Positions 1-8,961 of a stretch of DNA of 50,530 nt are shown here, piece by piece. A program made the translations under genes and the position numbers. Numbering within the stretch: position 1 is the first letter of the stretch; each line of letters starts with the position of its first letter. The stretch lies in the IMG/VR virus record IMGVR_UViG_3300044681_000650, positions 1 to 50,530 of that record. One strand, written 5' to 3'. The stretch comes from a virus. The notes under the pieces are model-generated. The model was not told the origin of the DNA. It saw nothing but the letters and a program-made list of their open reading frames with translations, and did not search any database.

Positions 1-102
1 ACGGTTACAATCACTGGACCAACCTCAGCGACGACATACGCGACCGCAACTCAGGCCATCGTGCTGTCTGGAACCGCGAGCGATGGAGTAGGCGTAACGA
101 GC
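1..102. repeat. Terminal direct repeat, left copy (circular closure)
   Basis: Bases 1-102 are identical to 50429-50530. The reading frame of the adhesin gene continues exactly across the join. This is the usual sign of a circular assembly of a complete phage genome (circularly permuted or terminally redundant DNA). A genuine short terminal repeat of the packaged DNA is the alternative. The non-redundant unit is 50,428 bp. Confidence 0.95.
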
Positions 103-324
103 GTAGTAGTGGCTTTGACTGGAGCCACGACAAAAACACCAACCGTATCAGGAACGGCGAACTGGACAAGCTCCACAACGCTCAACGCTGGCGTAACACT
201 AGTTACTGTGACCGCGTATGACGCTGCATCCAACTCCAGCACAGATACTTTGACCGTAACCTATACCCCACCAGATAACTCAAGCGGGATCACTGCTGAA
301 ACTGTGAAAATAGGAGCGGATTGA
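1..324 (+). CDS. Adhesin/tailspike, C-terminal end (continues from 48083-50530)
   Basis: This is the 3' end of the gene that starts at 48083. Joined through the 102-bp overlap, the protein is about 889 residues. The part encoded here is a single Ig-like beta-sandwich of the bacterial adhesin type, starting TVTITGPTS and running through ASDGVGVTSV and TVTAYDAASN to TLTVTYTP, followed by a short tail to the TGA at 322-324. Such Ig modules usually sit between or after binding domains on phage fibres and bind weakly to cell-surface sugars. Being at the C-terminus, it may pack against another fibre protein or remain exposed. The holin gene follows at once. Confidence 0.85.
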   Translation, partial: TVTITGPTSATTYATATQAIVLSGTASDGVGVTSVVVALTGATTKTPTVSGTANWTSSTTLNAGVTLVTVTAYDAASNSSTDTLTVTYTPPDNSSGITAETVKIGAD

Positions 325-325
325 T

Positions 326-349
326 TATGAGCATACTCAGCAGCAAATC
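326..349 (+). repeat. 24-bp direct repeat at first holin start (copy 1)
   Basis: A 24-base stretch beginning TATGAGCATACTCAG is repeated perfectly at 413-436. Both copies hold an ATG followed by the codons for SILSSKS. The offset is 87 bp (29 codons), so the two starts share one open frame. Copy 1 has TAGGAG at 311-316, ten bases before its ATG at 327. Confidence 0.95.
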
Positions 350-412
350 CCTCCAGCATCGCCGACGTTCAACGTGGGGACGTTTATTGTTCGGTAAGAA
401 TGAAAGGACATG

Positions 413-436
413 TATGAGCATACTCAGCAGCAAATC
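413..436 (+). repeat. 24-bp direct repeat at second holin start (copy 2)
   Basis: Perfect copy of 326-349. Its ATG at 414 is preceded by AAAGGA at 403-408, five bases away, so this start also has its own ribosome site. Confidence 0.95.
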
Positions 437-632
437 AGACACAACCAGCAGCACCAGAGTTGCTATGCTGGCGGTGGTGGCAGCAGTCCTGTTCCAGTTG
501 GTTTATGTCACAGTCAAAACCGGAGCCGTTGCAGCGATCCCGATTGAGCAAGTGTATCTCGTCGCCAGCGTCTTGGGTCTCAAAGGATGGCAGAAGATCA
601 ATGAGTCAAAATCTACCACCCAGCAATCGTGA
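414..632 (+). CDS. Putative holin, 72 aa (in-frame longer form from ATG 327)
   Basis: Small membrane protein with two hydrophobic segments, about residues 16-34 (VAMLAVVAAVLFQLVYVTV) and 38-56, and a polar C-terminus. This is the size and layout of small phage holins, which open the inner membrane to end infection. The start at 414 has a good ribosome site. The same frame extends upstream to ATG 327 (or TTG 321), which adds 29 residues rich in Arg and Lys (HRRRSTWGR, then GKNER) and also has a ribosome site. The longer form could act as an antiholin, because extra positive charge before the first membrane segment is known to delay its insertion in lambda S107. It lies between the adhesin gene and a coiled-coil membrane protein, as in a lysis cassette. 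The holin call rests on topology and context only. Confidence 0.6.
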   Translation: MSILSSKSDTTSSTRVAMLAVVAAVLFQLVYVTVKTGAVAAIPIEQVYLVASVLGLKGWQKINESKSTTQQS

Positions 633-1054
633 TAAAAATGGATTCATATGATGCAAAATCTGACGATAGAAGGCAGATCTATGCCCAGCTGAATGAGCAT
701 TCTGTTTCAATAGCATCCCTCCAAAGCGGACTGGCAAGCCTTACAGACAGCACTGAGAGCGGCTTCAAAAACATAGCAAACAGGCTCAGCGATCTGTCTG
801 AGAACCTAAGGTCTTCCAAGCCGCAGCTTGGGGCCATTGCATCAATAATCTTTGCTACCTGCGGCATCATCGGTGCTCTTGCTGGATTTGCACTGAGGTC
901 ATCGACACTCCCTATTCAGACTGAGATCCGTAATCAAAAAGAACTTCATGGCTATATAACGGAAGAAACCAACAAAAGGCTTAACAAAATAGATGAGCGC
1001 ATAGAAAATATTGTGCGGTCATCCTCACGGGAAAACTCAAAACAGGCACAATAA
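629..1054 (+). CDS. Coiled-coil membrane protein, lysis cassette
   Basis: 141 residues from GTG 629, which overlaps the holin stop (GTGA); ATG 638 is an alternative start. The N-terminal 65 residues are polar and helical with heptad-like spacing, one membrane segment lies at about 67-89 (LGAIASIIFATCGIIGALAGFAL region), and a charged helix follows. One membrane segment with a periplasm-sized helix would suit an inner-membrane spanin or a holin accessory factor, and the next gene encodes a lipoprotein. No family is recognised, so the spanin reading is inference from order and topology. Confidence 0.6.
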   Translation: MIKMDSYDAKSDDRRQIYAQLNEHSVSIASLQSGLASLTDSTESGFKNIANRLSDLSENLRSSKPQLGAIASIIFATCGIIGALAGFALRSSTLPIQTEIRNQKELHGYITEETNKRLNKIDERIENIVRSSSRENSKQAQ

Positions 1055-1055
1055 T

Positions 1056-1538
1056 ATGAAAAAGCTGCTAATCGCTATCGCTATCGCATTTATCGCCACT
1101 GGATGTGGCCACTTAAAAACTGCACTGACAACCGAACAGGTAACACAAGAGTCTGTTCCGAAAGAGGTGGTTTCCGATGTTAACGGATCATTGTTCACCA
1201 ACATCGTTCAGACTATCGAATACAGGACAAACTACGTGGCGAAGCCTGTAATCGAAACCGCTGTCGAGGCGACCAATGCAATTCCTGCGTGGGGTGGTCT
1301 TATCAGCACAATCCTCAGCGGTGCCTTGGGTGCCTACGTTGCGTCTCTCAACAAGAAGCGCGGCAAGGCCATTGCCACCGCTTTGATTACGGCCACTGAG
1401 GCGGGCAGGGATGTGCTTCGCAGTATGCCTGATGGCGAGCGTATCGACAAAATGTTTATCGACGCTGTTATCGCACAGCAGCTTCAGAAGGGTCAGGCAG
1501 ATCCGATTACACAGTTGGTCAAAGACTTAACGAAATGA
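1056..1538 (+). CDS. Lipoprotein with second membrane segment, possible outer spanin role
   Basis: 160 residues from ATG 1056, one base after the upstream TAA. The N-terminus is a textbook lipoprotein signal: MKK, a hydrophobic core, then a lipobox IATGC with the lipidated Cys at 17. A second hydrophobic stretch follows around residues 75-95 (WGGLISTILSGALGAYVASL), then a basic segment KKRGKA and a helical tail. A phage-encoded lipoprotein right behind a holin-like gene and a one-span coiled-coil gene is the arrangement of two-component spanins, which fuse inner and outer membranes at lysis. It is longer than typical outer spanins and has the extra hydrophobic segment, so another envelope role is possible. 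No endolysin was found nearby. Confidence 0.65.
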   Translation: MKKLLIAIAIAFIATGCGHLKTALTTEQVTQESVPKEVVSDVNGSLFTNIVQTIEYRTNYVAKPVIETAVEATNAIPAWGGLISTILSGALGAYVASLNKKRGKAIATALITATEAGRDVLRSMPDGERIDKMFIDAVIAQQLQKGQADPITQLVKDLTK

Positions 1539-2191
1539 ACTTCATTCGATCCGTAGGCAGCTGCTGCACCCCGGCGTGCGATACCACATCGGTGATCAAC
1601 ACCCCCGGACCTCAGGGTCCGGCGGGTGCTGATGGCACAAATGGGGTCAATGGCTACTCCGCATACACGTCCATCACAGCCGATGGCCCGGTTCAGCCTG
1701 CCGTATTGTCCACTGTCACCCTTGATGTTGGGAACAACCAGTGGATGGTAGCATCCCTGTCATCTCCTCAGGGAATGCGGATCTGTATTGGCGACCCTCT
1801 TGCTACCTATATGGGATACTACCGGGTTGTGTCGCTCAGCGGAACAACTCAGGTGACACTGGAGAATCTCGGATATGACGGGAACGCAGCTCCGGGAACC
1901 CCGTTCGCGATTGGAATGACGGTAAGCCCTGCCGGTATCAAGGGACTGGATGCAGCTGGGGTTCACGATACGGTTGCATTGCCATCTGGTGTTTCTACTC
2001 AGGCAATAGCCGCACCGTCTGGGAACTTCGGCTTTGCCCCTTCGGCTGTCATTGCCACAATCTTAAAGCCAACTGGTGGTATCACCTTTTCTGTGAATGT
2101 GCATAGTCTTGCCACCACTGGATTTACGGCTGATTTCACAGCCATCATTCCTTCCTCTGGATACAGCATTCAATACGTAGCCTACTCATAA
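1535..2191 (+). CDS. Collagen-like fibre protein
   Basis: 218 residues; the ATG overlaps the upstream stop (ATGA). It starts with a Cys-rich head (CCTPACD), then a short collagen-type stretch GPQGPAGADGTNG at about residues 25-40, then beta-rich sequence to the end. Short Gly-X-Y runs in phage proteins fold into trimeric collagen helices that join an attachment part to a distal domain. It lies directly before the large fibre gene (one base apart), so the two may be parts of one fibre complex or one may be a fibre connector. No specific receptor can be read. Confidence 0.65.
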   Translation: MNFIRSVGSCCTPACDTTSVINTPGPQGPAGADGTNGVNGYSAYTSITADGPVQPAVLSTVTLDVGNNQWMVASLSSPQGMRICIGDPLATYMGYYRVVSLSGTTQVTLENLGYDGNAAPGTPFAIGMTVSPAGIKGLDAAGVHDTVALPSGVSTQAIAAPSGNFGFAPSAVIATILKPTGGITFSVNVHSLATTGFTADFTAIIPSSGYSIQYVAYS

Positions 2192-2192
2192 T

Positions 2193-4580
2193 ATGCCAAA
2201 CGAGACTGCTCTCAATAATGTCCTGCTGCAAAGCAATGCCAATGCTGGTGGTTACCAGATCACCAACTCAGGCGGCATTGCGCTGACGTCCGGGGACGTC
2301 CTTCTTGCGCAGAATCCTACGAATGCACTGCACGCCGTCACAAAGCAATATGCTGATGCAATTGCCGGTGGTGCTGCTGCTGATCGTGGAATCGTGGCTG
2401 GGGCTGGCGGCCTGAACTTCGCTCAGGACTCAGACTATACAGCCAACAGGATTCCCTTTGCTACTGGAACCACAACCATGGGGTTCAGTGCAGATATCAC
2501 GTGGGATGATGGACTCAAGTCCTTGGCGATCAGCGGGAAGATCGAGCAGAGCGGTGCAGCGAATTCGAATTACTTCGAGGGTCCAATAGCTGCCGGAACC
2601 AGTTCATCTGTTGCTGGCAATGCGATCTATACCGGAAGGCAAACACTGACCAATACGACAGGGACCAACTACGGGCATGTCGTTTCAACCTCTTTCTTCC
2701 CCACGTCTGCATCCACGGGAACGGCGTCTTCAGCATACGTCACCGGAAACACTACGTCCGCAACAGGAGACCTCTCGGGCGCGTCATTCAACGGGATGCA
2801 CATCAACGTCGGCCATTCCAACACCAGCCAACCCCTTGGAACCCTGAGGAATATCTACTCGTATGCGGTACATGGACCGGGAGCCGGGGCTATTACCAAT
2901 TTCCATGGTGCTGATTTCTACATTGATGCCAATGCCGGAGCTGGAAAGATCACCGATCTCTACGAGCTTAGGCTCAGATCGTATGTGCCAAGCTCAACGG
3001 TTACCGGAACCCAGTATGCAATCAGTCAGGAAAACGGTTCAGCCTTAAACTCCTTCGCTGGAAGCATTCTTGGCAAATCGACCTCGTATTTCACAACCGG
3101 TTCTGGGTCTGGAGATCCGTACACCTACAACCCAGTTCAGCTTGGCGTATACTCAAGCGGTTCATACACGTCCACTAAAGCGGGGCTCAGTGTCCATCAT
3201 GAAAACGCTACTGGATCGTCCTCTGCTGGAACTCACTTTGGAATATCCACCTACTCGAAATACACTGGAACTGGGGGTCTAACGAGCACAGGTGCGGTCG
3301 GTATACTGGGTATGGCTAGGAGTGCCGCAACCGGCACTGCCTCTGTTGCTGCCGTTATTGGCGTCTGGGCATCCTCTGGTATTGATTCATCCGCAGTCTC
3401 TGGTCACTCAATCAGCAACGTCTACGGTGTCAGGTCATTCGTCTACAACTTCAAGAGTGGTTCCACCGTAACCAATTCGTATGGTGTCTACATCGAGGGA
3501 TCGACTGCTACCGGAACGATCACAAACCGCTATGGCCTGTATCAGGCAGGCGCAAACGACAACAACTGGTTCTCTGGCGCATCCCACTTCAACTCTCTAT
3601 CCAGCTTTGGAGCTGACGCTTATGCCGCCGGAAGGCTAACCACGTCACCGGCACTGTATGCTTACAAAGCGACCGGAACGACAACGAACTGGGCAGCTGA
3701 AATACGCCATGAGGGAACCCTTGGATCACCCGGCACCGCAAGCCAGTACTATGGTGCATTGTTTTCAAAGTCTGAATGGGTAGGAACAGGTCAGCTTGCC
3801 GGAGGATATCATGCAGGCGCTCGCATTGTCGGAGAATTTAGCGGATCTATATTCCACAATGGGCAAACCAGAGGTCTGATCTCCCAGACATATCTTACGG
3901 CATCGGCCACTGCCGGTGCCGCATACATGATTGGATTGTATGTTGAGGGCGGCAATCAAAACGCAGGTCAAACTCTTGGAAACTATTACGGACTCTATAT
4001 CGCACCATCTACTGCAACTGGAACAATAACGAACAGGCGTGGTATTGTTCAGGAGGGTGTAGACGACACAAATGTCTTTAAAGGTCCAACGATATTCCAA
4101 AACACAGTCACTATCAGTGGCGATTTTGAGAACGATGTGGCGCGTGGGGAACTGTATCAGGATGACACCGGAACAACGGTCACTCTGACGGCTGCAAACA
4201 CGTGGTACCAAGTGGCTGGAACATGGACCAGCCCCGGACTGTCAAAGAATATAACGCTTACCACGGCTGGCGGCACGATGACGCCAACCCAAGCTGGTAT
4301 ATATCTGGTAGACTGGCATCTGTCTGGGACGAACAGTTCAAACAACCAGACCATCAACGCAGGAATTCGTAAGAATGGAACTACTGTTGTTGTAGCAAGT
4401 CAGGCAGAGACGACTTTCGCTGCCAGTGGTGACACATATGGAATGAGCGGCATGGCCCTTGTATCCCTCAACGGAACCACTGATTACATTCGCATGGCTG
4501 TAAACAACAACACATCTGCCGGAACCACGTTTACTGTGGACCACGCAAGAATGACAATCATCAGGGTCGGAAACATCTAA
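2193..4580 (+). CDS. Large tail fibre with C-terminal C1q/TNF-like domain
   Basis: 795 residues. The N-terminus has the common fibre-shaft pattern (GYQITN, then NALHAVTKQYADA at about 50-56), also seen in the tip proteins of many phages. The middle is a long beta-repeat region with recurring units such as YGVYIEGSTATGTITNRYGLY that return every 60-90 residues and probably stack as a trimeric beta-helical shaft. The last 130 residues (LTAANTWYQVAG to HARMTIIRVGNI) look like a C1q/TNF-type jelly roll, a trimerising and ligand-binding fold often found at fibre tips. The likely role is host binding at the end of the particle's tail. The repeat units are degenerate, so alleles may differ in copy number. 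Confidence 0.75.
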   Translation: MPNETALNNVLLQSNANAGGYQITNSGGIALTSGDVLLAQNPTNALHAVTKQYADAIAGGAAADRGIVAGAGGLNFAQDSDYTANRIPFATGTTTMGFSADITWDDGLKSLAISGKIEQSGAANSNYFEGPIAAGTSSSVAGNAIYTGRQTLTNTTGTNYGHVVSTSFFPTSASTGTASSAYVTGNTTSATGDLSGASFNGMHINVGHSNTSQPLGTLRNIYSYAVHGPGAGAITNFHGADFYIDANAGAGKITDLYELRLRSYVPSSTVTGTQYAISQENGSALNSFAGSILGKSTSYFTTGSGSGDPYTYNPVQLGVYSSGSYTSTKAGLSVHHENATGSSSAGTHFGISTYSKYTGTGGLTSTGAVGILGMARSAATGTASVAAVIGVWASSGIDSSAVSGHSISNVYGVRSFVYNFKSGSTVTNSYGVYIEGSTATGTITNRYGLYQAGANDNNWFSGASHFNSLSSFGADAYAAGRLTTSPALYAYKATGTTTNWAAEIRHEGTLGSPGTASQYYGALFSKSEWVGTGQLAGGYHAGARIVGEFSGSIFHNGQTRGLISQTYLTASATAGAAYMIGLYVEGGNQNAGQTLGNYYGLYIAPSTATGTITNRRGIVQEGVDDTNVFKGPTIFQNTVTISGDFENDVARGELYQDDTGTTVTLTAANTWYQVAGTWTSPGLSKNITLTTAGGTMTPTQAGIYLVDWHLSGTNSSNNQTINAGIRKNGTTVVVASQAETTFAASGDTYGMSGMALVSLNGTTDYIRMAVNNNTSAGTTFTVDHARMTIIRVGNI

Positions 4581-4604
4581 CCCAAGAATCAAAAGGAACA
4601 GAAA

Positions 4605-4898
4605 ATGGAAGTGAGGATATCTGTAGTCAACTTTGTCTCCAACACGGCTACGTATAATGCGTATGACGACTCTGGGGTCTACATTATGGGGCCACTTGAC
4701 GTGGCTCTGACTAATTCCGGTGACTCGATTACCATGGATGACATTAAATCTGACTGCCTCAGTCACGCTGCCGCCCAATCTGCTGAGGTTGTGAGGCAGA
4801 TGCAGGGTCGGTTGGCTGCGATCCAAAGTGGTGCCCAGACTGTTGTCAGGATCGAACCTCATCAGGCCGATCCACTTGACGCTGGGAGAGGTCGGTGA
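4605..4898 (+). CDS. Small hypothetical protein in the fibre region
   Basis: 97 residues from ATG 4605, preceded by AAAAGGAACAG, a good ribosome site. The first half is beta-rich (EVRISVVNFVSNTATYNAY), the second half helical. There are no membrane segments and no recognised domain. Its place between the fibre and the nozzle genes and its co-direction suggest a virion or fibre-assembly part; this is inference only. Confidence 0.65.
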   Translation: MEVRISVVNFVSNTATYNAYDDSGVYIMGPLDVALTNSGDSITMDDIKSDCLSHAAAQSAEVVRQMQGRLAAIQSGAQTVVRIEPHQADPLDAGRGR

Positions 4899-4913
4899 TT
4901 TGATCGTCGCGCT

Positions 4914-5300
4914 ATGCTACTTACCTACAAAAAATCCGCAGAGTTGTTGAATGCAATCACCTCGCTCGAGGTCGATTCGTCTGTTGATGGTGCTGGCTCT
5001 ACGAACATCAAGCTCGCATACAACATTGGCAGGCTTGAGGAGAGTGTTAAGCTGGCTATCGATACCCGGAAAAAGGTTTTCGGGGAGATGACCGGCGGAA
5101 GGGACACAATTAAGCCGGACGATCCTGTTGCCGAGCAGGTATCTAAGCGAATGCTGGAAATCGACGACACTGAAATTGAGATCAAATTGTGGAAGATCGA
5201 TTACACAACGCTGAATCCATCATCGGCAAAGCCCATGCTCGTTCACATTATGAAAGATATTCTGGTTAACGTGCCCGAGTTGGGGGAGCCTGATGCATAA
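4914..5300 (+). CDS. Hypothetical virion-module protein
   Basis: 128 residues, mostly helical and acidic, with a charged centre (EEQ/KRMLEIDDTEIEIKLWK) and no signal peptide or membrane segment. Its last base is the first base of the nozzle gene's ATG (TAATG), so the two are probably translationally coupled. Small helical proteins here often act as fibre or nozzle chaperones or minor tail parts, but no family is recognised. Confidence 0.65.
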   Translation: MLLTYKKSAELLNAITSLEVDSSVDGAGSTNIKLAYNIGRLEESVKLAIDTRKKVFGEMTGGRDTIKPDDPVAEQVSKRMLEIDDTEIEIKLWKIDYTTLNPSSAKPMLVHIMKDILVNVPELGEPDA

Positions 5301-7324
5301 TGTCATCCTCGCCGCGCAAACTCTTATACGATGGCTGGTTACAGCTAAAGTCATGTAACGGAATTGAGAGTCCTGTCAATCTGGACAGGAGTCAGGTTCA
5401 CAGGGCGGTAAACTGCTCCTTTAGAAATGGCGAAGTCGGACCCAGACCGGGGTTCCGATTTCGCCAGCTCAATTTCGATGACGACGTTGACAAGAATATA
5501 TTCGATTCAGGGAGATGGCATGGGGCAATGGCCTATCGTCCTGACAGGGGCAACTCATTTCACCTAGTCAGCAAGGGCGGGTATCTTTGGAAGGTCGAGC
5601 CGTACAACAATTACAGCGTCAAAAACGTCAGTGTTCGAACAGGCCACTCCAGCATCAATGCTTTCATCGCACCTGTTATTGGTGGATCTGTGACCATTGC
5701 TGCTGATTCGGTGGCGGACATGCGTGAAGGTGCGATCATCCAGTTTGAAAGTGGAAAGTATCAGGTAAACACCTACGATGTATCCCTAAACGAAATCACG
5801 TGCGTCAACCTTAGTGATCCTGAGGGGACTTCGCACCCTGCGAATCAGTCGTTTATCGCGTTCGATACCAACAATTCGAAGTCCTTTAAGCACTGGATGA
5901 TTCAGGCCGAGTCGTGGGCTTTGATTCAGGATGGGACGAACCGCTGCATCATCTTTGACGGCACGACATCCCGCCGCGCAACAAGCCTTGAAGTCCCGAT
6001 CGGCACCAGCATGGCGTATGGCCTTGGAAGGCTGTGGTTATCCAACCCGAATCAGGATGGCTTTGCTGCTGGTGACTTGATTTATGGTCCGTCCGGTTCA
6101 AGCAAGTATCGCTACCGGGATAGCGTTCTGAAGTTTACCGAGAACACCTTCCTCTCTGGAGGTGGTTGGTTCTCGGTCCCGTTGGATGCGGGGAAGATCC
6201 GGGGCATGAGGTTTATTGCAAACCTTGATGTTGTTCTTGGTCAGGGTCCGCTTCAGGTGTTTACGGAGAATGGCAGTTTTTCGGTCAAGGTTCCTGCAAA
6301 CCGGGCTCAGTGGGATCTGTTTGGGTATGACCAGAGTGGCACCCTTGCCGAGACTGCCATCGACCCCATCCAGACTGTCAGCTTGATTGAGCAGGGTGCA
6401 GCCAGCGATCTTGGCATCGTTGCCATCAACTCTGATTTCTTCTTCCGCAGCCGTGATGGTATCAGGACATTCCAGCTGAGCCGAAGGCAGTTCGGAACGT
6501 GGGCCAACACCCCGATTGGCCAGAATGTCGATTGGGTTCTGGATCTGGATCAGAAGAGTCTCCTCCAGTATTCAAGCGCCACCGTATTCGAGAAGAGATA
6601 CATGTGCCTGTGTGCTCCTCAGGTCGAGGATCGTGGCGTTGTTCACAAGGGTCTGGTCTCATTGGACTTCCAGCAAAACAGGTGGGAGGACAACAGCCCT
6701 CCGGATTGGGATGGGCTTTGGACTGTCTCCTATTTCTACCAGATCTTCTCCGACAACTACAGCGGGGAGGATCGTTGCTTTGCGTATTCCCGCAATTTGA
6801 ATGGTGAGGTGGAGTTGTTCGAGATGGACGTAAGCGCCCACTATGATCAGGCAAACGCGACACAGCCTACTCTTATCCGCTGGTCGTTTGAGACTGGGAC
6901 CGCGTTCTTTCCGACAGAGGGTAGCCGTGGGATCTTTGACCTGAAGAGGCTGTATGGTGCTGACATCCGCGTTGCTGAGCTTGAGCAGAACGTAGAGTTC
7001 AATCTTCGATGGAAGCCGGATCTGCATCCTTGCTGGTTCAAGTGGGCATTCTGGACTGAGTGTGCGCCCCTTGGGGCGGACTGTGGGTTCGTTGATGTCT
7101 CTGAATGCAGGGACTGGAGCATGGCCAAGCCGCAGATCAGGCCGCAGATGGGCATCCCCCAGCCTCCGGACATCTGCGATTCCGAGGCGGGGTTACAGGC
7201 AAGGAACTTTTATGGGGTGCAGGTTCGTCTGGATATTCGTGGCCACTGCAAAATCAATGGCATACGGCTGGCGGCACAGCCCATCGACCAGCCAATAATC
7301 GGAAGGAAGGTAAACTGTGTCTGA
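5300..7324 (+). CDS. Tail nozzle / stabilisation protein, beta-propeller type
   Basis: 674 residues. The start (RKLLYDGWLQLKSCNGIESP, then an asparagine-rich and GEVGPRPGF motif at about 45-52) is the typical opening of podovirus nozzle proteins of the P22 gp10 and T7 gp12 type, in which the chain enters a beta-propeller after a segment that fixes it to the adaptor. Later blades show the usual short W/F/G patterns (GRLWLSNP, FFFRSRDGIRTF, NRWEDNSPPDWDGLW). The product forms the distal tube of the short tail and the platform for fibres. Cys residues cluster near the C-terminus (WTECAPLGADCGFVDVSEC). It starts on the stop of the previous gene. The call rests on pattern and position, not on a search. 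Confidence 0.7.
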   Translation: MSSSPRKLLYDGWLQLKSCNGIESPVNLDRSQVHRAVNCSFRNGEVGPRPGFRFRQLNFDDDVDKNIFDSGRWHGAMAYRPDRGNSFHLVSKGGYLWKVEPYNNYSVKNVSVRTGHSSINAFIAPVIGGSVTIAADSVADMREGAIIQFESGKYQVNTYDVSLNEITCVNLSDPEGTSHPANQSFIAFDTNNSKSFKHWMIQAESWALIQDGTNRCIIFDGTTSRRATSLEVPIGTSMAYGLGRLWLSNPNQDGFAAGDLIYGPSGSSKYRYRDSVLKFTENTFLSGGGWFSVPLDAGKIRGMRFIANLDVVLGQGPLQVFTENGSFSVKVPANRAQWDLFGYDQSGTLAETAIDPIQTVSLIEQGAASDLGIVAINSDFFFRSRDGIRTFQLSRRQFGTWANTPIGQNVDWVLDLDQKSLLQYSSATVFEKRYMCLCAPQVEDRGVVHKGLVSLDFQQNRWEDNSPPDWDGLWTVSYFYQIFSDNYSGEDRCFAYSRNLNGEVELFEMDVSAHYDQANATQPTLIRWSFETGTAFFPTEGSRGIFDLKRLYGADIRVAELEQNVEFNLRWKPDLHPCWFKWAFWTECAPLGADCGFVDVSECRDWSMAKPQIRPQMGIPQPPDICDSEAGLQARNFYGVQVRLDIRGHCKINGIRLAAQPIDQPIIGRKVNCV

Positions 7325-8378
7325 CTGCAATAGCGTTAAGTGCGGTGAATGCATTCCACTGTTCAACTACTATGTGAACCAGCAAGAGGCGATCTTTAAC
7401 GAAGATGCAGTCATAACTCCGGAATGTCCGCAGGGATATATCTGCGATAACAATGACCCTGTAGTCATACCTGCTGGAACAAAAAAGATCATCCCGGATG
7501 TCCCGACGTATGATCCCAACCTAAACCCTGATTGCGATTATCTATGCGAGATGGATCTGATTCTCGACACGACAGTTCCACAGTTTGGGAGAGCGGAGAT
7601 CGGAAACTCTGCAATCACTGTGCGCTGCAAGGACATTGGTGAGAGTGAAGATGGAACTGCTGAGTATACGGTTCCGGGAAATCTGTTTGTTGTATCATAT
7701 AATCCTGCACTCAAAAGCCCTCAGCAAGCCCTCGCTGAGGCCAATCAATTGGCTTGGGATTATGGCAAGATAAAGTTGGCTGAGAAAATAGCTTCTGGAG
7801 AAATGAACTGCAATGGATGGGATATCTATCACGATCCCGGAGATGGTCCATGGCAGCCCGGGAATGTCCTGACCACCACATCGACAGGATATGAGGTCAG
7901 CCTGATTGATCCATACATCGAGGTTGTTACGGCGTGCTTGGGGCCGGGCGGAATTCCCCCGTGCTACAACATTCCTATCAGGACAGCACAAGCCAACATC
8001 GCTAGAGAATATGGCCCATACGCTACAGACAAGATCATCAGGCAGGTTGGAGAGCTTACCCTGTTCGGTCAGATGACCGATCCGTTTCTTAGTTCTTGGG
8101 TCATGAGGCAGCTGGTTGGATATTTCGATCCAGCTACTGCAATCGAGGATATCAATGCTCGTGATGATCAGGATGGCCTGATTCCCGGAGCGCCGTATGT
8201 TGATGCCAACAATAACTCCGGTGGTGGTTTCATAAACACCATCATCCCGTTTGACATCTCATACCTCCTTCCTGCTGGAAGTTCTGTAAAGGTAGTCAGC
8301 AGTCAAAACACATATTCTCAGAACAATGGATACTGCACCTGCGGATTCGTTGTGGAGGTCACAGAGGAAGATCCTTAA
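7317..8378 (+). CDS. Cys-rich virion protein of unknown function
   Basis: 353 residues from GTG 7317, overlapping the nozzle stop by 8 bp and preceded by GGAAGGAAGG. It holds 13 cysteines, many paired closely (CNSVKCGEC, CPQGYIC, CDYLC, CTC). This is unusual for a protein folded in the cytoplasm and suggests metal binding or disulphides that form after release. The middle is helical (ALAEANQLAWDYGKIKLAEKIA) and the ends are beta-rich. It lies between nozzle and adaptor, so a minor tail or fibre-anchor role is likely. No family is recognised. Confidence 0.65.
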   Translation: MSDCNSVKCGECIPLFNYYVNQQEAIFNEDAVITPECPQGYICDNNDPVVIPAGTKKIIPDVPTYDPNLNPDCDYLCEMDLILDTTVPQFGRAEIGNSAITVRCKDIGESEDGTAEYTVPGNLFVVSYNPALKSPQQALAEANQLAWDYGKIKLAEKIASGEMNCNGWDIYHDPGDGPWQPGNVLTTTSTGYEVSLIDPYIEVVTACLGPGGIPPCYNIPIRTAQANIAREYGPYATDKIIRQVGELTLFGQMTDPFLSSWVMRQLVGYFDPATAIEDINARDDQDGLIPGAPYVDANNNSGGGFINTIIPFDISYLLPAGSSVKVVSSQNTYSQNNGYCTCGFVVEVTEEDP

Positions 8379-8402
8379 TAAATAGAAAACAGCCGTTGCG
8401 CC

Positions 8403-8951
8403 ATGAGTGATATCATTATTGTACCAAACCTTGGAAATGTAGGGGTTAATCCCTGCTACCAAACCGAGCAGGCCAGATATCTGGACTTCATGACCAAGAC
8501 GGTCTGGAGTCTTCCGATGGAGCAGCTTACTGGAGTGTGGGTCTCTGATGTTGCTCCTACAGATCAAAGCCAAATCTGGGTGAAGATCAATCCGTCAACA
8601 GGTGCAGTGTCTTCACCGGGTGCAATCTTCAAATTTGTTGGGGGCCAATGGGTAAGCACGAACCCTGTCGAACCACTCACGTCATACCGTGCGCTATTTG
8701 TAGGACTTGAGGCGGATGTCTGGAGTTACGATGGGGGTGATGGAAGCGATCCATCTGTCAGCACACCAACTCCCAGCACGGGGGCAATGTGGGAGGTGGA
8801 TGCTGACTTTACCGACATAATATTGGGTGGTGCTGGATCAACAATTGCTCGGGCTGCGAACACTGCCCTCTATGCCACCGGATCTGATACTCCTTCTGTT
8901 CGAGGGTTGTATGTGATTAAGAGGACTGCGAGGCTGTATTACGTGCCGTAA
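8403..8951 (+). CDS. Hypothetical tail-region protein
   Basis: 182 residues from ATG 8403; no clear Shine-Dalgarno sequence precedes it. Beta-rich with several Trp residues (KTVWSLPMEQLTGVWVSD, QIWVKINP, GGQWVST). The motif with DQSQIWVKI and GAIFKFVGGQW resembles segments found in small fibre or fibre-connector proteins. Co-directional with nozzle and adaptor genes. Function not known. Confidence 0.6.
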   Translation: MSDIIIVPNLGNVGVNPCYQTEQARYLDFMTKTVWSLPMEQLTGVWVSDVAPTDQSQIWVKINPSTGAVSSPGAIFKFVGGQWVSTNPVEPLTSYRALFVGLEADVWSYDGGDGSDPSVSTPTPSTGAMWEVDADFTDIILGGAGSTIARAANTALYATGSDTPSVRGLYVIKRTARLYYVP

Positions 8952-8961
8952 AGGAACAACG

